Shown: piece after piece, positions 23,313 to 33,762 of the stretch
Numbering within the stretch: position 1 is the first letter of the stretch
Layout of the letters: every line of letters begins with the position of its first letter
NCBI GenBank assembly: GCA_027406905.1
Contig: DAHZHT010000009.1
Span: 24,001 to 72,584, forward strand
Reading direction: 5' to 3'
Length of the DNA: 48,584 nucleotides
From: Elusimicrobiota bacterium
GTDB lineage: Bacteria; Elusimicrobiota; Elusimicrobia; UBA1565; UBA9628
The notes under the pieces: generated by a model
The model's database searches: none
Told to the model about the DNA's origin: nothing
The model's input: only the letters and a program-made list of their open reading frames with translations
Made by a program: the position numbers and the translations under genes

Positions 23313-25571
23313 ATGATTAAGGGAATGGTTTTGAAAAGATTTCTCTGGGTTCTCAGCGCCTGTTTTTGGCTGGCTTTAAAGCCCGCCTTCGCCGTTCTCT
23401 CTCCCGGCCCAGGGGCGCCGCTGGTCGGACAAGTGGTCGCGAAATTTCTGGAAGAAGACCAATACGATCACCACCCCATAGATCCCGCCGTGTCTCAGAA
23501 TTTTCTCCAGAATTACCTTGAGGCCTTCGATTACAACCATATGTTTTTTCTTCAATCCGACGTAAACGATTTTAAAAAGCGCTACGGAGACGTTCTGGGA
23601 GAAAAAGTCAAGGAAGGAGATTTGGGCCCGGCCTACGAGATTTTCGACGTCTTTCTCAAAAGGCTTCAAAACCGGGCAGAATACGCCATTTCTCTTTCCT
23701 CCACCTCTTTTAACTTTAAACGAAACGAAAAAATCACCCTTGACCGCCATAAACTGCCGTGGCCAAAAAACTGGAAAGAGTCCGACAAGCTATGGAGAAA
23801 GCGCGTCAAATACGAGATGCTCGAAGAGATTCTAAACAAAACCAAACCCAAGGATCAGGGAAAGGAAATCCGCCACCGCTACCGCCGCCTTTTAAAAAGC
23901 TACGGCGAGTTTGACGCCATAGATGTCCTGCAAGAGTATCTTTCGGCCTTGACTCACGCATATGACCCGCACTCCGATTACATGGCTCAAGAGCAAAAGG
24001 AAAATTTCGACATCAGCATGCAGTTGTCCTTGGTCGGAATCGGAGCGGTTCTCAAAGAATCAGACGGCTATGCCCAGATCGTCTCTCTGGTTCCCGGCGG
24101 CCCGGCCGATAAAGACAAGCGCTTAAAACCCAAAGATAAAATAGAAGCCGTCGCCGAAGGGGTGGACGGCCCCTGGATCAACGTCACCGGAATGAGACTC
24201 GATCACGTGGTTGAAAAAATTCGCGGAAAAAAGGGCACGACCGTGCGCCTGCGCGTAATCCCAGCCGGCGCCATTGACCGCTCGACCCGAGTCGTTATTT
24301 CTCTGATTCGAGATGAAATTAAGCTGACCGATCAAGAGGCCAAAGCAGAAATTTTAACGGGACAAGACCTTCAAGGAAATCCGGTCAAAATCGGCGTCAT
24401 CGATTTGCCTTCATTTTACGAGGACATGAAATCCGGAGGCGAGAAAAAAAGTACCACTAAAGACGTCAAGAAACTCCTCATCGCTTTAGAGGCCAAGGGA
24501 ATTGAAGGCTTAATTTTAGATCTTCGCCGAAACGGCGGCGGCGCTTTGTCCGAAGCCATTAATCTAACCGGGCTTTTTATTCCTCCGGGTCCCGTAGTTC
24601 AGGTCCGGGATTCCCGCGGAGTCATCCGTTCTCTGGAACATTCAGACTCGATGATTTATTCCGGCCCCATGGCGGTCTTGACCAGCCACGCCTCCGCCTC
24701 CGCTTCCGAGATTTTCGCGGCCGCCCTACAAGATTATGGGCGAGCTTTGATCGTTGGGAACAAAAAAACGTTTGGCAAGGGAACCGTCCAGACCTTAATT
24801 GACCTGTCGCAATACGTTCCGCGCATTGATCCTAAAACCGGCCCGGGCGCGCTCAAGTTGACCATTCAGAAATTTTACCGGGTTTCAGGAGGGTCCACTC
24901 AAGATAAAGGCGTCACTCCCAACATTAAGCTTCCTTCTCTTGAGGATTATATGGACATCGCGGAATCGGCGCTAGAAAACGCCCTTCCTTACGATGAAAT
25001 CGACCCCGCCTCTTATCAGAAAGTCAAAGACATCACTCCGCAGCTGGTTGATCAACTCAAAAAAGCCTCTGAAAAGCGCGTCAAGGCCTCTCGCGAATTC
25101 GGGTATGTCGACCAGGACATCGCGCTTTTTAAAAAAGAAGATGAAGGCAAGGTCGCCTCTCTCAACGAAGCGGAACGCCTCAAACAGCAGCAAGACGCGG
25201 ACAATTTGGAAAAAGAAAGAAAAGAAGAGCGCTTGGCCGCCGGCCCGGATGAGTTTACTAAAACCGAAATCACTCTTGAATCCATCAGCGGCAGCACGGC
25301 CCCGGCCGTTTCGGAAAAGGCCTTGGACAAAGCCGATTCCTCGGATAAAAAAAGCGGTAAAGGAAAAGATATCGCCAAGAAAGACAAAGAACCCGAAGTT
25401 CCCGACATCGAGCTCGAGGAAAGCGCCCGCATCGTCAACGACATGCTCCATCCGAGCGAAATTCCCCAGGAATTATCTCAAATCGCGGAAAAAACCAAGG
25501 CCGCTTTATCGGCGATCGCAAAAGCCGAAAGCAAGCATAAAGTCGACGAGCTAGAAGAAATCCTTCCTTAG
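23313..25571 (+). CDS. prc: Tail-specific (C-terminal processing) protease, S41A
   Basis: This 752-residue periplasmic Ser/Lys protease of the Prc/Tsp type degrades or trims proteins with exposed non-polar C-termini. The signal peptide is about residues 5-27. The N-terminal helical domain contains the family motif FDYNHMFFLQSD (72-83). The PDZ domain is about 232-330. The catalytic core has Ser463 in SASASE, Asp474 in DYGRA and Lys489 in FGKG, matching E. coli Tsp Ser430/Asp441/Lys455, with one extra residue before the lysine. The last ~190 residues are Lys/Glu-rich with low complexity. The ATG at 23313 lacks a good ribosome-binding site; Met5 at 23325 is an alternative. Confidence 0.92.
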   Translation: MIKGMVLKRFLWVLSACFWLALKPAFAVLSPGPGAPLVGQVVAKFLEEDQYDHHPIDPAVSQNFLQNYLEAFDYNHMFFLQSDVNDFKKRYGDVLGEKVKEGDLGPAYEIFDVFLKRLQNRAEYAISLSSTSFNFKRNEKITLDRHKLPWPKNWKESDKLWRKRVKYEMLEEILNKTKPKDQGKEIRHRYRRLLKSYGEFDAIDVLQEYLSALTHAYDPHSDYMAQEQKENFDISMQLSLVGIGAVLKESDGYAQIVSLVPGGPADKDKRLKPKDKIEAVAEGVDGPWINVTGMRLDHVVEKIRGKKGTTVRLRVIPAGAIDRSTRVVISLIRDEIKLTDQEAKAEILTGQDLQGNPVKIGVIDLPSFYEDMKSGGEKKSTTKDVKKLLIALEAKGIEGLILDLRRNGGGALSEAINLTGLFIPPGPVVQVRDSRGVIRSLEHSDSMIYSGPMAVLTSHASASASEIFAAALQDYGRALIVGNKKTFGKGTVQTLIDLSQYVPRIDPKTGPGALKLTIQKFYRVSGGSTQDKGVTPNIKLPSLEDYMDIAESALENALPYDEIDPASYQKVKDITPQLVDQLKKASEKRVKASREFGYVDQDIALFKKEDEGKVASLNEAERLKQQQDADNLEKERKEERLAAGPDEFTKTEITLESISGSTAPAVSEKALDKADSSDKKSGKGKDIAKKDKEPEVPDIELEESARIVNDMLHPSEIPQELSQIAEKTKAALSAIAKAESKHKVDELEEILP

Positions 25572-25823
25572 TATACGCGGCGGCGAATTCGCCAACACCC
25601 CCTTCTCCCTTCCAAGAGAGTAGCCCGGATCCAATGGAAGAAGCCACAGATACAGCGTCTCGACCGCCGCCAGGAATTCCGGAGTAAACGCTAAACGAAG
25701 TTGGAGAAATGAGCCCGAGGCGTTCAAGAGTTTCATCGGCCCGTTCCTCCGACAGCCAGAGAACCCATCGGGGGTTTCGGTCTTCGACATGGCCGACGGC
25801 GCGTTCCGGAAACCAGGGAACGA
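25572..25823. other. Gap without a supported gene
   Basis: The 252 bp lie between two convergent genes. Minus-strand frames are open for up to ~79 codons (for example from 25790). One frame reads IVPWFPERAVGHVEDRNPRW, which looks protein-like, but no frame has a start with a ribosome-binding site or a recognisable domain. It may be a decayed gene. Confidence 0.35.
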
Positions 25824-26447
25824 TTAGAAGCTTATGTCCGGGCCGGAATCATTCTCGCCAATCTTTCCTGCTTTAGCCGCGTCCGTTTCCAGCCAGAAAT
25901 GAAGTTCTTTCCGGATGGTTCGTTGAGTCGTCGGACGAGAGATATCCAGAGCTTCGCTCTCAAAGCCGCCCATGTAGAAGGTATCGTGCGTTGCCGTGAT
26001 GCCGCCATGAGGATCAATTTCTAGCAGAGGAGCCTCCCTGTCCCCCTTGTCGGTATAAAAGAATATGCGTTCTACCGTAAAAGAGCCCCTCTTCCCTGCT
26101 TCCCCTGTGAAAGAAATTTCGTGCCGACCATTCTCGATCACTCCTTGAGATCCTTTCTTTTTGTAAACGCGAAGCACTATGGCCTTTAATTTCTTCATCT
26201 GGTCTGCGGTTAACTTTTTGATTATACGCCGCGGGCCAGGAAGAACAATTCCCGCTTGGACAGCGCGAGAGGAAGACTTCCTTCGCGCGGCGGCTTTCCT
26301 CACGGTCTCACGAATGTTTTGATAGGATTGGCTCAAGGTAGAGCTTTGCGTATCTTGAGCCGCAGCAAATTCAGGGAAAACCATCCCAGCCGCCATTGAT
26401 GCTATGGCCGCCGTGATAATACCTAAAAAATAAGATGATCGCTTCAT
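25824..26447 (-). CDS. Exported protein of unknown function
   Basis: This 207-residue protein has a signal peptide of about 30 residues (MKRSSYFLGIITAAIASMAA ... FAAAQ). The ATG at 26445-26447 is chosen because GGAGG precedes it by 4 nt; longer starts would extend into the promoter. The mature domain is basic at first (Lys/Arg-rich, about 45-75). It then shows alternating strands and a stretch with FFYTDKGDREAPLLEIDPHG, possibly a beta-rich fold. I recognise no family. Its promoter carries the GGCC palindrome. Confidence 0.65.
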   Translation of the reverse strand: MKRSSYFLGIITAAIASMAAGMVFPEFAAAQDTQSSTLSQSYQNIRETVRKAAARRKSSSRAVQAGIVLPGPRRIIKKLTADQMKKLKAIVLRVYKKKGSQGVIENGRHEISFTGEAGKRGSFTVERIFFYTDKGDREAPLLEIDPHGGITATHDTFYMGGFESEALDISRPTTQRTIRKELHFWLETDAAKAGKIGENDSGPDISF

Positions 26448-26496
26448 AAAACCCTCCATTCGCGAAATCTCGGCTTGCGGAATTTTCATCCCTATA

Positions 26497-26542
26497 TATA
26501 TATACCTCCCCCCGCGTTTTGTCAAGGGGGCCTTTTGGCCCC
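26497..26542 (-). promoter_or_regulatory. Promoter with perfect GGCC palindrome upstream of the -35
   Basis: TTGACA (26520-26525), a 17-bp spacer and TATATA (26497-26502). GGGGCC-TTTT-GGCCCC (26527-26542), a 6-bp stem with a 4-nt loop, starts 1 nt upstream of the -35 box. It is the strongest member of the GGCC promoter class in this window. Confidence 0.72.
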
Positions 26543-26726
26543 ATGTTCTGTTCGCTCCTTTGCTGTACAATACTTGAAAATGAAGTATGGGTTGGAGTGA
26601 GGATTCACGACTGTCAGCGATAGGCCTTCATCCTAACCTTCTGCCTTCCAAGGAGAAAAATCCAATACTATTGGCGAATTAACTGCTTCGTATGCTAGCG
26701 CTGTGTCCCACAAGCGGGCTTTGTGA

Positions 26727-26732
26727 TAAAAT
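26727..26732 (+). promoter_or_regulatory. -10 element of clpB, predicted leaderless
   Basis: TAAAAT ends exactly 6 nt before the clpB ATG (26739). No consensus -35 box is visible at 17 bp. An imperfect inverted repeat (CACAAGC ... GCTTTGTG, 26708-26725) overlaps the spacer and could be a heat-shock or repressor site. The rest of the gap 26543-26707 shows nothing I can name. Confidence 0.45.
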
Positions 26733-26738
26733 AAAGTT

Positions 26739-28880
26739 ATGGCTCTACCGACCAGCCCAGCGGCTCAGTCTCCTTCAACGCCCAAAACCGCGCTTGAGTT
26801 TTTCGGGCGCGATTTGACCGAGGCCGCCAAAAAAGGAAAACTAGACCCCGTCATCGGCCGCGACGGCGAAATTCGCCGCGTGATTCAAGTCTTAAGCCGC
26901 CGCACCAAAAATAATCCCGTTTTAATCGGAGAGCCCGGCGTCGGAAAAACCGCGATTGTCGAAGGCCTCGCTCAACGGGTTTCCGCCGGAGACGTTCCGG
27001 AGACCATGAAAGACAAGCGCGTCATTTCTCTTGACATGGGAAGTTTGGTGGCCGGAGCGAAATATAAGGGCGAATTTGAAGAAAGGCTCAAGGCCGTTCT
27101 CAAAGAAGTCTCTGACGCCTCCGGCCAAATTATCCTCTTTATAGATGAAATTCACACCCTTGTCGGCGCCGGCGGCGGCGAAGGCGGAATGGATGCGGCC
27201 AACATGCTTAAGCCGATGCTCGCTCGGGGAGAGCTTCGCTGCGTCGGAGCGACGACCTTAGATGAATACAAAAAATACATCGAGAAAGACGCCGCCTTAG
27301 AGCGCAGATTCGCCCCGGTGACGGTGGGACCGCCGAGCGTTGAAGACACCATCGCCATTTTACGCGGGCTTAAGGAAAGATATGAAATCCACCACGGAGT
27401 GCGCATTTTAGATTCCGCCCTGGTGGCGGCGGCCAAAATGTCTGACCGCTACATCTCCGACCGCTTTTTGCCCGATAAGGCGATCGACCTCATTGACGAG
27501 GCCTCTAGCCGACTGCGAATGGAAATCGACTCGATGCCGACCGAACTAGATGAGGCCGACCGCAAACTCCGCCAATTGGGAATTGAAGCAGCGGCCCTTA
27601 AGAAAGAAAAAGACGAGGCCAGCCGCGAGAGAATGCGCGCCATTGAGTCCGAGATATCGGCTCTTAAATCGGAATTTGAAAATCTCCGCGCCCACTGGGA
27701 AAAAGAAAAGACCCTGATTAAAAATCTCCGGGAGCTTAAGGTCAAAATGGAATCTTTAAAAGCCGACGGACAGCGCGCCGAGAGATCTGGAGATCTCAAC
27801 CGCGCGGCGGAAATTCGCTACGGCCTTATTCCGGATTTGTCCAAAAAAATTGACGCTTTGGAAAAAGATTTGGCGGCGGCTCAGAAGGAGAAAAAACTCC
27901 TTAAAGAAGAAGTTGACGATCAAGACATCGCCCGCGTCATTTCCCGATGGACCGGCATTCCGGTCGAAAAAATCGGACAAACCCAGGCACAAAAGCTTTT
28001 AAAGCTCGAAGAAATTCTCCATCAGCGGGTGGTGGGGCAAGAAGAGGCGGTTCAGGCAGTGGCCTCCGCCGTGCGGCGCGCCCAAAGCGGCATCGCCGAT
28101 CCCGAGCGTCCTTTGGGAGTCTTTTTAATGCTGGGCCCGACCGGCGTTGGAAAAACGGAGTTGGCAAGAGCCTTGGCCGATTTTTTGTTTGACTCCGAAA
28201 AAAACCTCGTGCGCCTGGACATGTCCGAGTATATGGAAAAGCACGCGGTGTCTCGCCTCATCGGCGCGCCTCCGGGATATATCGGTTATGAAGAAGGCGG
28301 ACAGCTGACCGAAGCCGTGCGCCGCAAGCCCTATTGCGTCGTTTTGCTTGACGAAATAGAAAAGGCTCATCCCGACGTTTTTAATATCTTGCTTCAGGTG
28401 ATGGATGACGGGCGACTGACCGACGGCCAGGGAAGAACGGTCAATTTCAAAAATACGATTTTACTGATGACTTCCAACCTCAAAAGTAACGAGGTCGAAA
28501 TCCGCTTTAAACCGGAGTTTCTAAACCGCCTAGATGAAATATTGATCTTCCACCCCTTGGAAGCGGGCAACTTGCGCCGGATTATCGACATCCAGATCCC
28601 GCGCGCTTTGTCTCGCCTCAAAGATAAGCGAATCAGCTTTACGCTCAACGAAAAAGCAAAAAGTTTTCTCTCCCAAAAAGGATACGATCCGGCCTTTGGC
28701 GCCCGACCTCTTAAGCGCGCCATCCAAAAATATCTTCTCGATCCTATTTCACAGCTGTTGATTTCCGGAGAAATCAAAGAAGGGGATTCCGTCTCCGTCA
28801 GCGCCGATTTCGCTAAAGAGGCCCTTTCTTTTGAGACAGAAGCCAAAAAATCGAAAAAGCAGCCGAAGCGGCCGGAATGA
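26739..28880 (+). CDS. clpB: ClpB-type disaggregase without N-domain
   Basis: This 713-residue AAA+ chaperone would thread aggregated proteins together with DnaK. It lacks the ~145-residue N-domain and begins almost at the first AAA+ module. D1 has Walker A GEPGVGKT (64-71), Walker B IDE (135-137) and pore Tyr109. A coiled-coil M-domain (about 262-392) marks it as ClpB rather than ClpC or ClpA. D2 has Walker A GPTGVGKT (466-473), Walker B DE (538-539) and pore Tyr514. About 20 residues are missing between MTSN (577-580) and RFKPEFLNR in D2. Sensor Asn and the Arg of EFLNR are kept, so it is probably functional. The start is a predicted leaderless ATG. Confidence 0.93.
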   Translation: MALPTSPAAQSPSTPKTALEFFGRDLTEAAKKGKLDPVIGRDGEIRRVIQVLSRRTKNNPVLIGEPGVGKTAIVEGLAQRVSAGDVPETMKDKRVISLDMGSLVAGAKYKGEFEERLKAVLKEVSDASGQIILFIDEIHTLVGAGGGEGGMDAANMLKPMLARGELRCVGATTLDEYKKYIEKDAALERRFAPVTVGPPSVEDTIAILRGLKERYEIHHGVRILDSALVAAAKMSDRYISDRFLPDKAIDLIDEASSRLRMEIDSMPTELDEADRKLRQLGIEAAALKKEKDEASRERMRAIESEISALKSEFENLRAHWEKEKTLIKNLRELKVKMESLKADGQRAERSGDLNRAAEIRYGLIPDLSKKIDALEKDLAAAQKEKKLLKEEVDDQDIARVISRWTGIPVEKIGQTQAQKLLKLEEILHQRVVGQEEAVQAVASAVRRAQSGIADPERPLGVFLMLGPTGVGKTELARALADFLFDSEKNLVRLDMSEYMEKHAVSRLIGAPPGYIGYEEGGQLTEAVRRKPYCVVLLDEIEKAHPDVFNILLQVMDDGRLTDGQGRTVNFKNTILLMTSNLKSNEVEIRFKPEFLNRLDEILIFHPLEAGNLRRIIDIQIPRALSRLKDKRISFTLNEKAKSFLSQKGYDPAFGARPLKRAIQKYLLDPISQLLISGEIKEGDSVSVSADFAKEALSFETEAKKSKKQPKRPE

Positions 28881-28915
28881 ATTTAAGATAAGACATTCCA
28901 ACCAAGGAGATTAAT

Positions 28916-29905
28916 GTGGCTAAAAAAGCGTTGATTACTGGAATTACCGGACAAGACGGCTCCTACATGGCGGACCTTTTGCTGGAAAAAGGATATAAAG
29001 TTTACGGTCTCATTCGCCACTCAAGCCACGAGCCCACGGATAGAATTCATCATATCCTCAACCGCGTCACTCTTCTCAATGGAGATTTGACGGATCAATC
29101 TTCGCTGGATGAAGCCGTCCGGGTTTCGGATCCGGATGAAATTTATAATCTCGCGGCGCAATCCTTTGTCCCGGTGTCCTGGGAACAGCCGATTCTCACC
29201 GGAGACGTCACCGGCCTGGGTTTGACCCGCATTTTAGAGGCCGTTCGCCGCGTCAAACCCACGGCCCGCTTCTATCAGGCTTCCAGTTCCGAAATGTTCG
29301 GCAAGGTCCAAGAAGTCCCGCAAACGGAAAAGACCCCGTTTTATCCCCGCAGTCCCTACGGGGTCTCCAAGGTCTACGGACATTACATGACCATCAATTA
29401 CCGGGAATCCTACAATCTCTTCGCCTGCTCCGGAATCTGCTTTAACCATGAATCTCCCAGGCGCGGCCTTGAATTTGTCACGCGCAAGATCACCTATTAT
29501 GCGGCCAAGATTAAACTGGGCCTGGAAAAAGAACTCCCCCTGGGAAATCTCGACGCCGAAAGAGACTGGGGCTTTGCCGGAGATTATGTCGAGGCGATGT
29601 GGAAAATGCTTCAGGCCGATAAGGCCGATGATTTTATCATCGCGACCGGAGAAACCCACAGCGTCAGGGAATTTGTCCAAATCGCCTTTGAAGCGCTCGA
29701 GCTTGATTATAAAAAATACGTGCGGGTCGACCCGCAACTTTTCAGGCCGGCGGAAGTCGATCAACTCTTGGGAAGCCCCGCTAAAATTAAGAAAGCCCTT
29801 CGTTGGGAGCCCAAGGTTTCTTTTAAAGAACTCGTCAAAATGATGGTCGAGTCAGACTTTAAGCTCCTTAAAAGCGGCAAGGATCCGGCTCTGGCCGTTT
29901 CATGA
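28916..29905 (+). CDS. gmd: GDP-mannose 4,6-dehydratase
   Basis: This 329-residue short-chain dehydrogenase/reductase converts GDP-mannose to GDP-4-keto-6-deoxymannose, the precursor of GDP-fucose, rhamnose or perosamine. The N-terminal NADP-binding GITGQDGSY is at 9-17. Catalytic residues are Ser124/Ser125 with Glu126 (SSSEMFG), Tyr148 and Lys152 (YGVSK). The GTG at 28916 is preceded by AAGGAG with a 6-7 nt spacing. An out-of-frame ATG 2 nt earlier is not used. The gene follows clpB by 35 nt and overlaps manC by 4 nt (ATGA), so it is co-translated with manC. Confidence 0.95.
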   Translation: MAKKALITGITGQDGSYMADLLLEKGYKVYGLIRHSSHEPTDRIHHILNRVTLLNGDLTDQSSLDEAVRVSDPDEIYNLAAQSFVPVSWEQPILTGDVTGLGLTRILEAVRRVKPTARFYQASSSEMFGKVQEVPQTEKTPFYPRSPYGVSKVYGHYMTINYRESYNLFACSGICFNHESPRRGLEFVTRKITYYAAKIKLGLEKELPLGNLDAERDWGFAGDYVEAMWKMLQADKADDFIIATGETHSVREFVQIAFEALELDYKKYVRVDPQLFRPAEVDQLLGSPAKIKKALRWEPKVSFKELVKMMVESDFKLLKSGKDPALAVS

Positions 29906-31329
29906 ACAAAATCGTTCCCGTCATTCTCTGTGGAGGCGTGGGTTCACGGCTTTGGCCGGTTTCCCGCCAGGAGCGCCCCAAACCGTTCATTCGCCTTGCC
30001 GACGGGCAAAGCCTTCTTCAAAAAGCCTGGCTTCGGGCGGCGAGCTTGCCGCAGGTCGGCGAAATTTTGACCGTCTCAAACAAGGAACTTTTTTTTCAAA
30101 TCAAAGACGAATATAGCGAGGCTTATCCCCTATCCCGCAAAAAAATCATCGACCATTATCTTTTGGAGCCCTTCGGCAAAAATACCGCTCCGGCAACGAC
30201 CTTGGCGGCCCTGGAAATCGCCAAGCGCTACGGCGAAGACGCCATTTTACTCGTTCTCGCCGCCGATCATTTGATATCCCGCCCCAAGGCCTTTGAAAAA
30301 GCGGTCTCTCAAGCCGCTCAACTGGCGCTCAAAGGGCGCTTGGTCGTCTTTGGAATAAAACCCGATTCTCCCGAGACCGGATACGGCTATATCGAAGCCG
30401 CGGGCAATTCCGTGAAAAGATTCATCGAAAAGCCTCCGCTTAAAGACGCGCAAAAATATTTTTCCTCGGGAAAATTTTTATGGAATTCCGGAATGTTTTG
30501 TTTTACCGCGAAAACCCTCTTGGGAGAGATAAAAAAATACCGCCCGGACATCTATTCTCTCTGCCTCAAGACATTTAAGGCCTTGTCCCAAAAACAAAAT
30601 CCCCATTCGCCCGCGCTTGAAATTAACCCCAAACTCTTTGCCTTGGTTCCGGAACAGTCTTTAGATTACGCGGTCATGGAAAAATCCAAAAATGCGGCCG
30701 TTATCGCTTCCGATATCGGCTGGAGCGACATCGGCTCATGGAACGCCATGGCCAGTTTAATTAAAGCCGACAAAAATGGCAATCGCGTCAAGGGCAAAGC
30801 CATCCTTCTGGACGCCAAGAACTGTCATATCCAGGCCGATGGCCGGGTGGTGGCCGCGGTAGGAATCAAGGATTTGATCGTCATTGACACTTTGGACGCT
30901 CTACTGGTGGCCGCACAAAACCGCGCTCAAGACGTCAAAGAAGTTTACTCTCAATTAAAATCCCAGGGAAGCGAAATCCACAGGGTTCACCGCACCGTCT
31001 ATCGCCCTTGGGGATCCTACACAGTGCTTGAAGAAGGCCCGGATTTTAAAATCAAAAGAATCGAGGTCCTGCCTCAAAGAAGGCTCAGTCTTCAGCTCCA
31101 TCACAAGAGAAGCGAACACTGGGTCGTCTTGCGCGGACAGGCGCGAATCCGAAGAGGCGAGAAAAAGACCACCCTTAAGGCCAATGAATCCACCTTTATC
31201 CCGGCCCACACCAAACACCGCCTGGAAAATCCGGGAAAATCTCCCCTCATCCTCATCGAGGTGCAGTCGGGAAGCTACCTCGGCGAAGACGATATTATTC
31301 GCTTTGAAGATCAATACGGCCGGCGCTAA
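29902..31329 (+). CDS. manC: Mannose-1-phosphate guanylyltransferase / mannose-6-phosphate isomerase
   Basis: This bifunctional type II enzyme of 475 residues makes GDP-mannose, the substrate of the preceding Gmd. The nucleotidyltransferase domain (about 1-285) has the signature [13 protein letters not shown] followed by RPKPF near the N-terminus, and YGYIEAAG. The C-terminal cupin (about 355-470) has RPWGSY, the metal-binding [10 protein letters not shown] and HTKHRLEN. Length and domain order match AlgA/ManC. Its ATG overlaps the gmd stop (ATGA). It ends 3 nt from the convergent thiolase gene. Confidence 0.95.
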   Translation: MNKIVPVILCGGVGSRLWPVSRQERPKPFIRLADGQSLLQKAWLRAASLPQVGEILTVSNKELFFQIKDEYSEAYPLSRKKIIDHYLLEPFGKNTAPATTLAALEIAKRYGEDAILLVLAADHLISRPKAFEKAVSQAAQLALKGRLVVFGIKPDSPETGYGYIEAAGNSVKRFIEKPPLKDAQKYFSSGKFLWNSGMFCFTAKTLLGEIKKYRPDIYSLCLKTFKALSQKQNPHSPALEINPKLFALVPEQSLDYAVMEKSKNAAVIASDIGWSDIGSWNAMASLIKADKNGNRVKGKAILLDAKNCHIQADGRVVAAVGIKDLIVIDTLDALLVAAQNRAQDVKEVYSQLKSQGSEIHRVHRTVYRPWGSYTVLEEGPDFKIKRIEVLPQRRLSLQLHHKRSEHWVVLRGQARIRRGEKKTTLKANESTFIPAHTKHRLENPGKSPLILIEVQSGSYLGEDDIIRFEDQYGRR

Positions 31330-31332
31330 GCC

Positions 31333-32679
31333 TCACCCGGCTTTCTCGACCACCATCGCGCCCCCCATTCCCCCGCCGGCGCAGGCCGCGATCATTCCAT
31401 AGCGGGCTTTGGGATTTCGCTTAAGAGCGTAGTTTAAATTCAGCATCAGGCGAGTTCCGGTCGCGCCCAGGGGATGCCCCAAGGCCACCGACCCTCCGTT
31501 GGGATTAAGAGCCCCGGAATCAAATTTAGCCTTCCAGTCATGCCCGAATCTCTCGCGCCCGACTTTAAAGATAGACAAAACCGTCGCCGCGAAAGGCTCG
31601 TGGAGTTCGATTTGATCCAGATCGTCAAAAGAAATTCCCGCCCGCCCCAAAGCCACGGGAGCGGCCAAGGCCGGAGAAACCCCCATATGCGCGGGATTAT
31701 TGCCGTAAAAGCCCCAGCCTTTGATCTTGGCTAAAATCTCAAGCCCCAATTCCTTGGCTTTTTTCTCGGTGGAGACAATGACCGCCGCCGCGCCGTCGGA
31801 ACGCCCGCAAGAGTTAAACAAGGTCACCGTTCCCTTGTCGCCTTCCTGGTATTTCCTGCCTTCAATATAGGCCCCGTAATCGGCGTAGAAATTTTTGAGC
31901 GAATAAGACGGGCCGTCGAAAAGAAGCGGCGCCTTGGCGAACATCTGCGGCTTTTCAACCAAATCTTCTCTTAAAAACGGATATTCGTCTTTGTCCAGCG
32001 CGGTATTGTCTCCCACCACGACCTTCTCCACATGGGAATCATAAAAGCCCGCTTTCCAGCCGGAAAGCGCGCGGCGAAAACTCTCGCGCGCGTAATTGTC
32101 TTGTTCTTGCCGGGTAATGCCGTACATCTGAGCGCAAACTTCCGCGGTCGCGGCCATGTTGATTTTCTTGACGGGATCGGTAAGCCCCTGTTCCAAAGAA
32201 TCCACGACCAAAACCTCCGAACTTTCCAAAAGTCCGGCCCATTTCGCCTTGACGGTCTCGAAACTGCGAAGCTCTTTAAGCCCTCTGGAGCCTTCGATGG
32301 AATAGGGCATCCGCGACATGCATTCAGTTCCGCCGGCGATATAGACTTCTCCTTCCCCGCAGCGGATAAAGCGCGCGGCGGCGGCGATGGATTCAATAGA
32401 GGAAATGCAGTTGTTTTGAACCGTGACCGCCTGGGTTTTTTCCGGAAGACCGCAATGAAGCGCGGTCACGCGCGCGATATTGGGCGCGGCAAAATTTTGT
32501 CCCACCCATCCGATTAAGACCCCATCAACCGATTCTTTTGGAAGCCGTGATTTTTTGAGAAGAGAATTGACCGCCATGACCATCAAATTTTCAGGTTTAA
32601 GGGCCGACAAGGATCTGGCCATATGCCCAATGGGGGTACGAGTTCCGGAACTAATGACGATTGTTTCTTTGGATTCCAT
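31333..32679 (-). CDS. Thiolase (acetyl-CoA acyltransferase)
   Basis: This 448-residue thiolase-superfamily enzyme condenses or cleaves acyl-CoA and acetyl-CoA in the cytosol. Catalytic residues are Cys91 (VQNNCISS), His360 (LHEPFAAT), His402 (GHPLGATG) and Cys433 (AACAGGGMG), all intact. Length above 400 with an extended loop resembles FadI/FadA-type rather than the shorter biosynthetic thiolases, but no beta-oxidation partner is visible here. AAGGAGG lies 9 nt before the ATG and overlaps the end of the upstream membrane-protein gene. It is therefore in the same operon. Confidence 0.9.
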   Translation of the reverse strand: MESKETIVISSGTRTPIGHMARSLSALKPENLMVMAVNSLLKKSRLPKESVDGVLIGWVGQNFAAPNIARVTALHCGLPEKTQAVTVQNNCISSIESIAAAARFIRCGEGEVYIAGGTECMSRMPYSIEGSRGLKELRSFETVKAKWAGLLESSEVLVVDSLEQGLTDPVKKINMAATAEVCAQMYGITRQEQDNYARESFRRALSGWKAGFYDSHVEKVVVGDNTALDKDEYPFLREDLVEKPQMFAKAPLLFDGPSYSLKNFYADYGAYIEGRKYQEGDKGTVTLFNSCGRSDGAAAVIVSTEKKAKELGLEILAKIKGWGFYGNNPAHMGVSPALAAPVALGRAGISFDDLDQIELHEPFAATVLSIFKVGRERFGHDWKAKFDSGALNPNGGSVALGHPLGATGTRLMLNLNYALKRNPKARYGMIAACAGGGMGGAMVVEKAG

Positions 32680-32694
32680 AACGCAACGCCTCCT

Positions 32695-33762
32695 TTATTT
32701 TTCGCAGAGAGAATTGTTCTCCCGCGCATCTTTCATCACCGTCGTTGCCAACGAAGGTTCAGAAATCTTAAGTCCCCAGAAGACAAAAACGCTGATAAGT
32801 CCCGGCAAGGCCTGATAGGCCAAGCGGTAGAGAAGGGCCGCCACCAAGGCCTTATCCCAGTCCACTCCAAAACTGGAAAAAACCGCCGCCAAAGAGCCTT
32901 CCATAATCCCCAGTCCCGCCGGCAACACCGGCACCAGCATCGCGGCCATCGCCATGGTAAAACCCGCCGTTAAATAGCCGACCGACAAACTCACTCCCAC
33001 GGCGCGAAAAGCGAAATAAAGAGAGCTCATCAAGAAAACCCAATCCGCGCCGGTAAACAAAATCATCCGCGTCAAACGAGCCCGCCCCTGCCTGACCCGG
33101 GACAAACCCTCTTCCAACTGCCGCTCAAAGGCTTCAAAATTTTCTTTAGGGATTCCAGTTTTAAGAAAAAAGAAAATGCCGCGCTCGACCCGGTTTGAGA
33201 GGCGCTTCATGATTTTTCCGCGGATGCCGCGGCTAAACAAAAAGACCAATATCGGGACGCTGATCGCGAGCAAAATCAGAAGCCCCAAAGCGCTTTCCAT
33301 AACCGCGATCGTCATCCCATGCAGATGCAAAACTAAATAAAGAAGGCCTTGCGCTAAAATCAAGGCCAGGACTAAATAGAGGATGACGGAACTGAGAACC
33401 GAAACCAAGACCGTGGTCCCATATGGCACGCCGCGCTTTCTTAAGAGATGGGCTTTTAAGGCAAAACCGCTGGCTCCGGCGGTGGAAATAAAATAATTAA
33501 TCGTAATTGAAACCAAGGCCACGCCCAAGGATTCGATCAAAAGGAGCTTGTGTTCAAAAATGAGAAGGGCTTCTTCCAGAGCCAAGCCCGCCATCGAATA
33601 GCTGCCAAAAGCGCAAAAGGCGGACACCCATACCCAGAGCCACTCAATTTTATCTCCAATGGCCTCGACGGCGGAGAAATGTTTTGAGAAAAGATAAAAC
33701 AAAATCGCCACGGACAAAAGCAGTCCCAAGGCCAAGGGGATTTTCTTTTGAATGGCTTTCAT
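32695..33762 (-). CDS. Flippase-like integral membrane protein (UPF0104/AglD-MprF fold)
   Basis: This 355-residue polytopic protein has about eight transmembrane segments and resembles the lysylphosphatidylglycerol synthase TM region/UPF0104 family. Typical pieces are NYFISTAGASGFALKAHLLRK (given in part: NYFISTAGAS), the loop before the GVPYG segment, and VPVLPAGLGIMEGS near the C-terminus. Members are thought to handle lipids or lipid-linked sugars at the inner membrane; the substrate here is unknown. Its start overlaps the upstream gene by 4 nt (ATGA), and its 3' end holds the thiolase ribosome-binding site. Confidence 0.8.
   Translation of the reverse strand: MKAIQKKIPLALGLLLSVAILFYLFSKHFSAVEAIGDKIEWLWVWVSAFCAFGSYSMAGLALEEALLIFEHKLLLIESLGVALVSITINYFISTAGASGFALKAHLLRKRGVPYGTTVLVSVLSSVILYLVLALILAQGLLYLVLHLHGMTIAVMESALGLLILLAISVPILVFLFSRGIRGKIMKRLSNRVERGIFFFLKTGIPKENFEAFERQLEEGLSRVRQGRARLTRMILFTGADWVFLMSSLYFAFRAVGVSLSVGYLTAGFTMAMAAMLVPVLPAGLGIMEGSLAAVFSSFGVDWDKALVAALLYRLAYQALPGLISVFVFWGLKISEPSLATTVMKDARENNSLCEK

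Noticed and set aside
25551..25790. 79-codon minus-strand frame downstream of the protease gene
   Set aside because: No ribosome-binding site, no recognisable domain, and it overlaps the protease 3' end. Two frames look equally protein-like, so it is reported only as a gap that may be a decayed gene.
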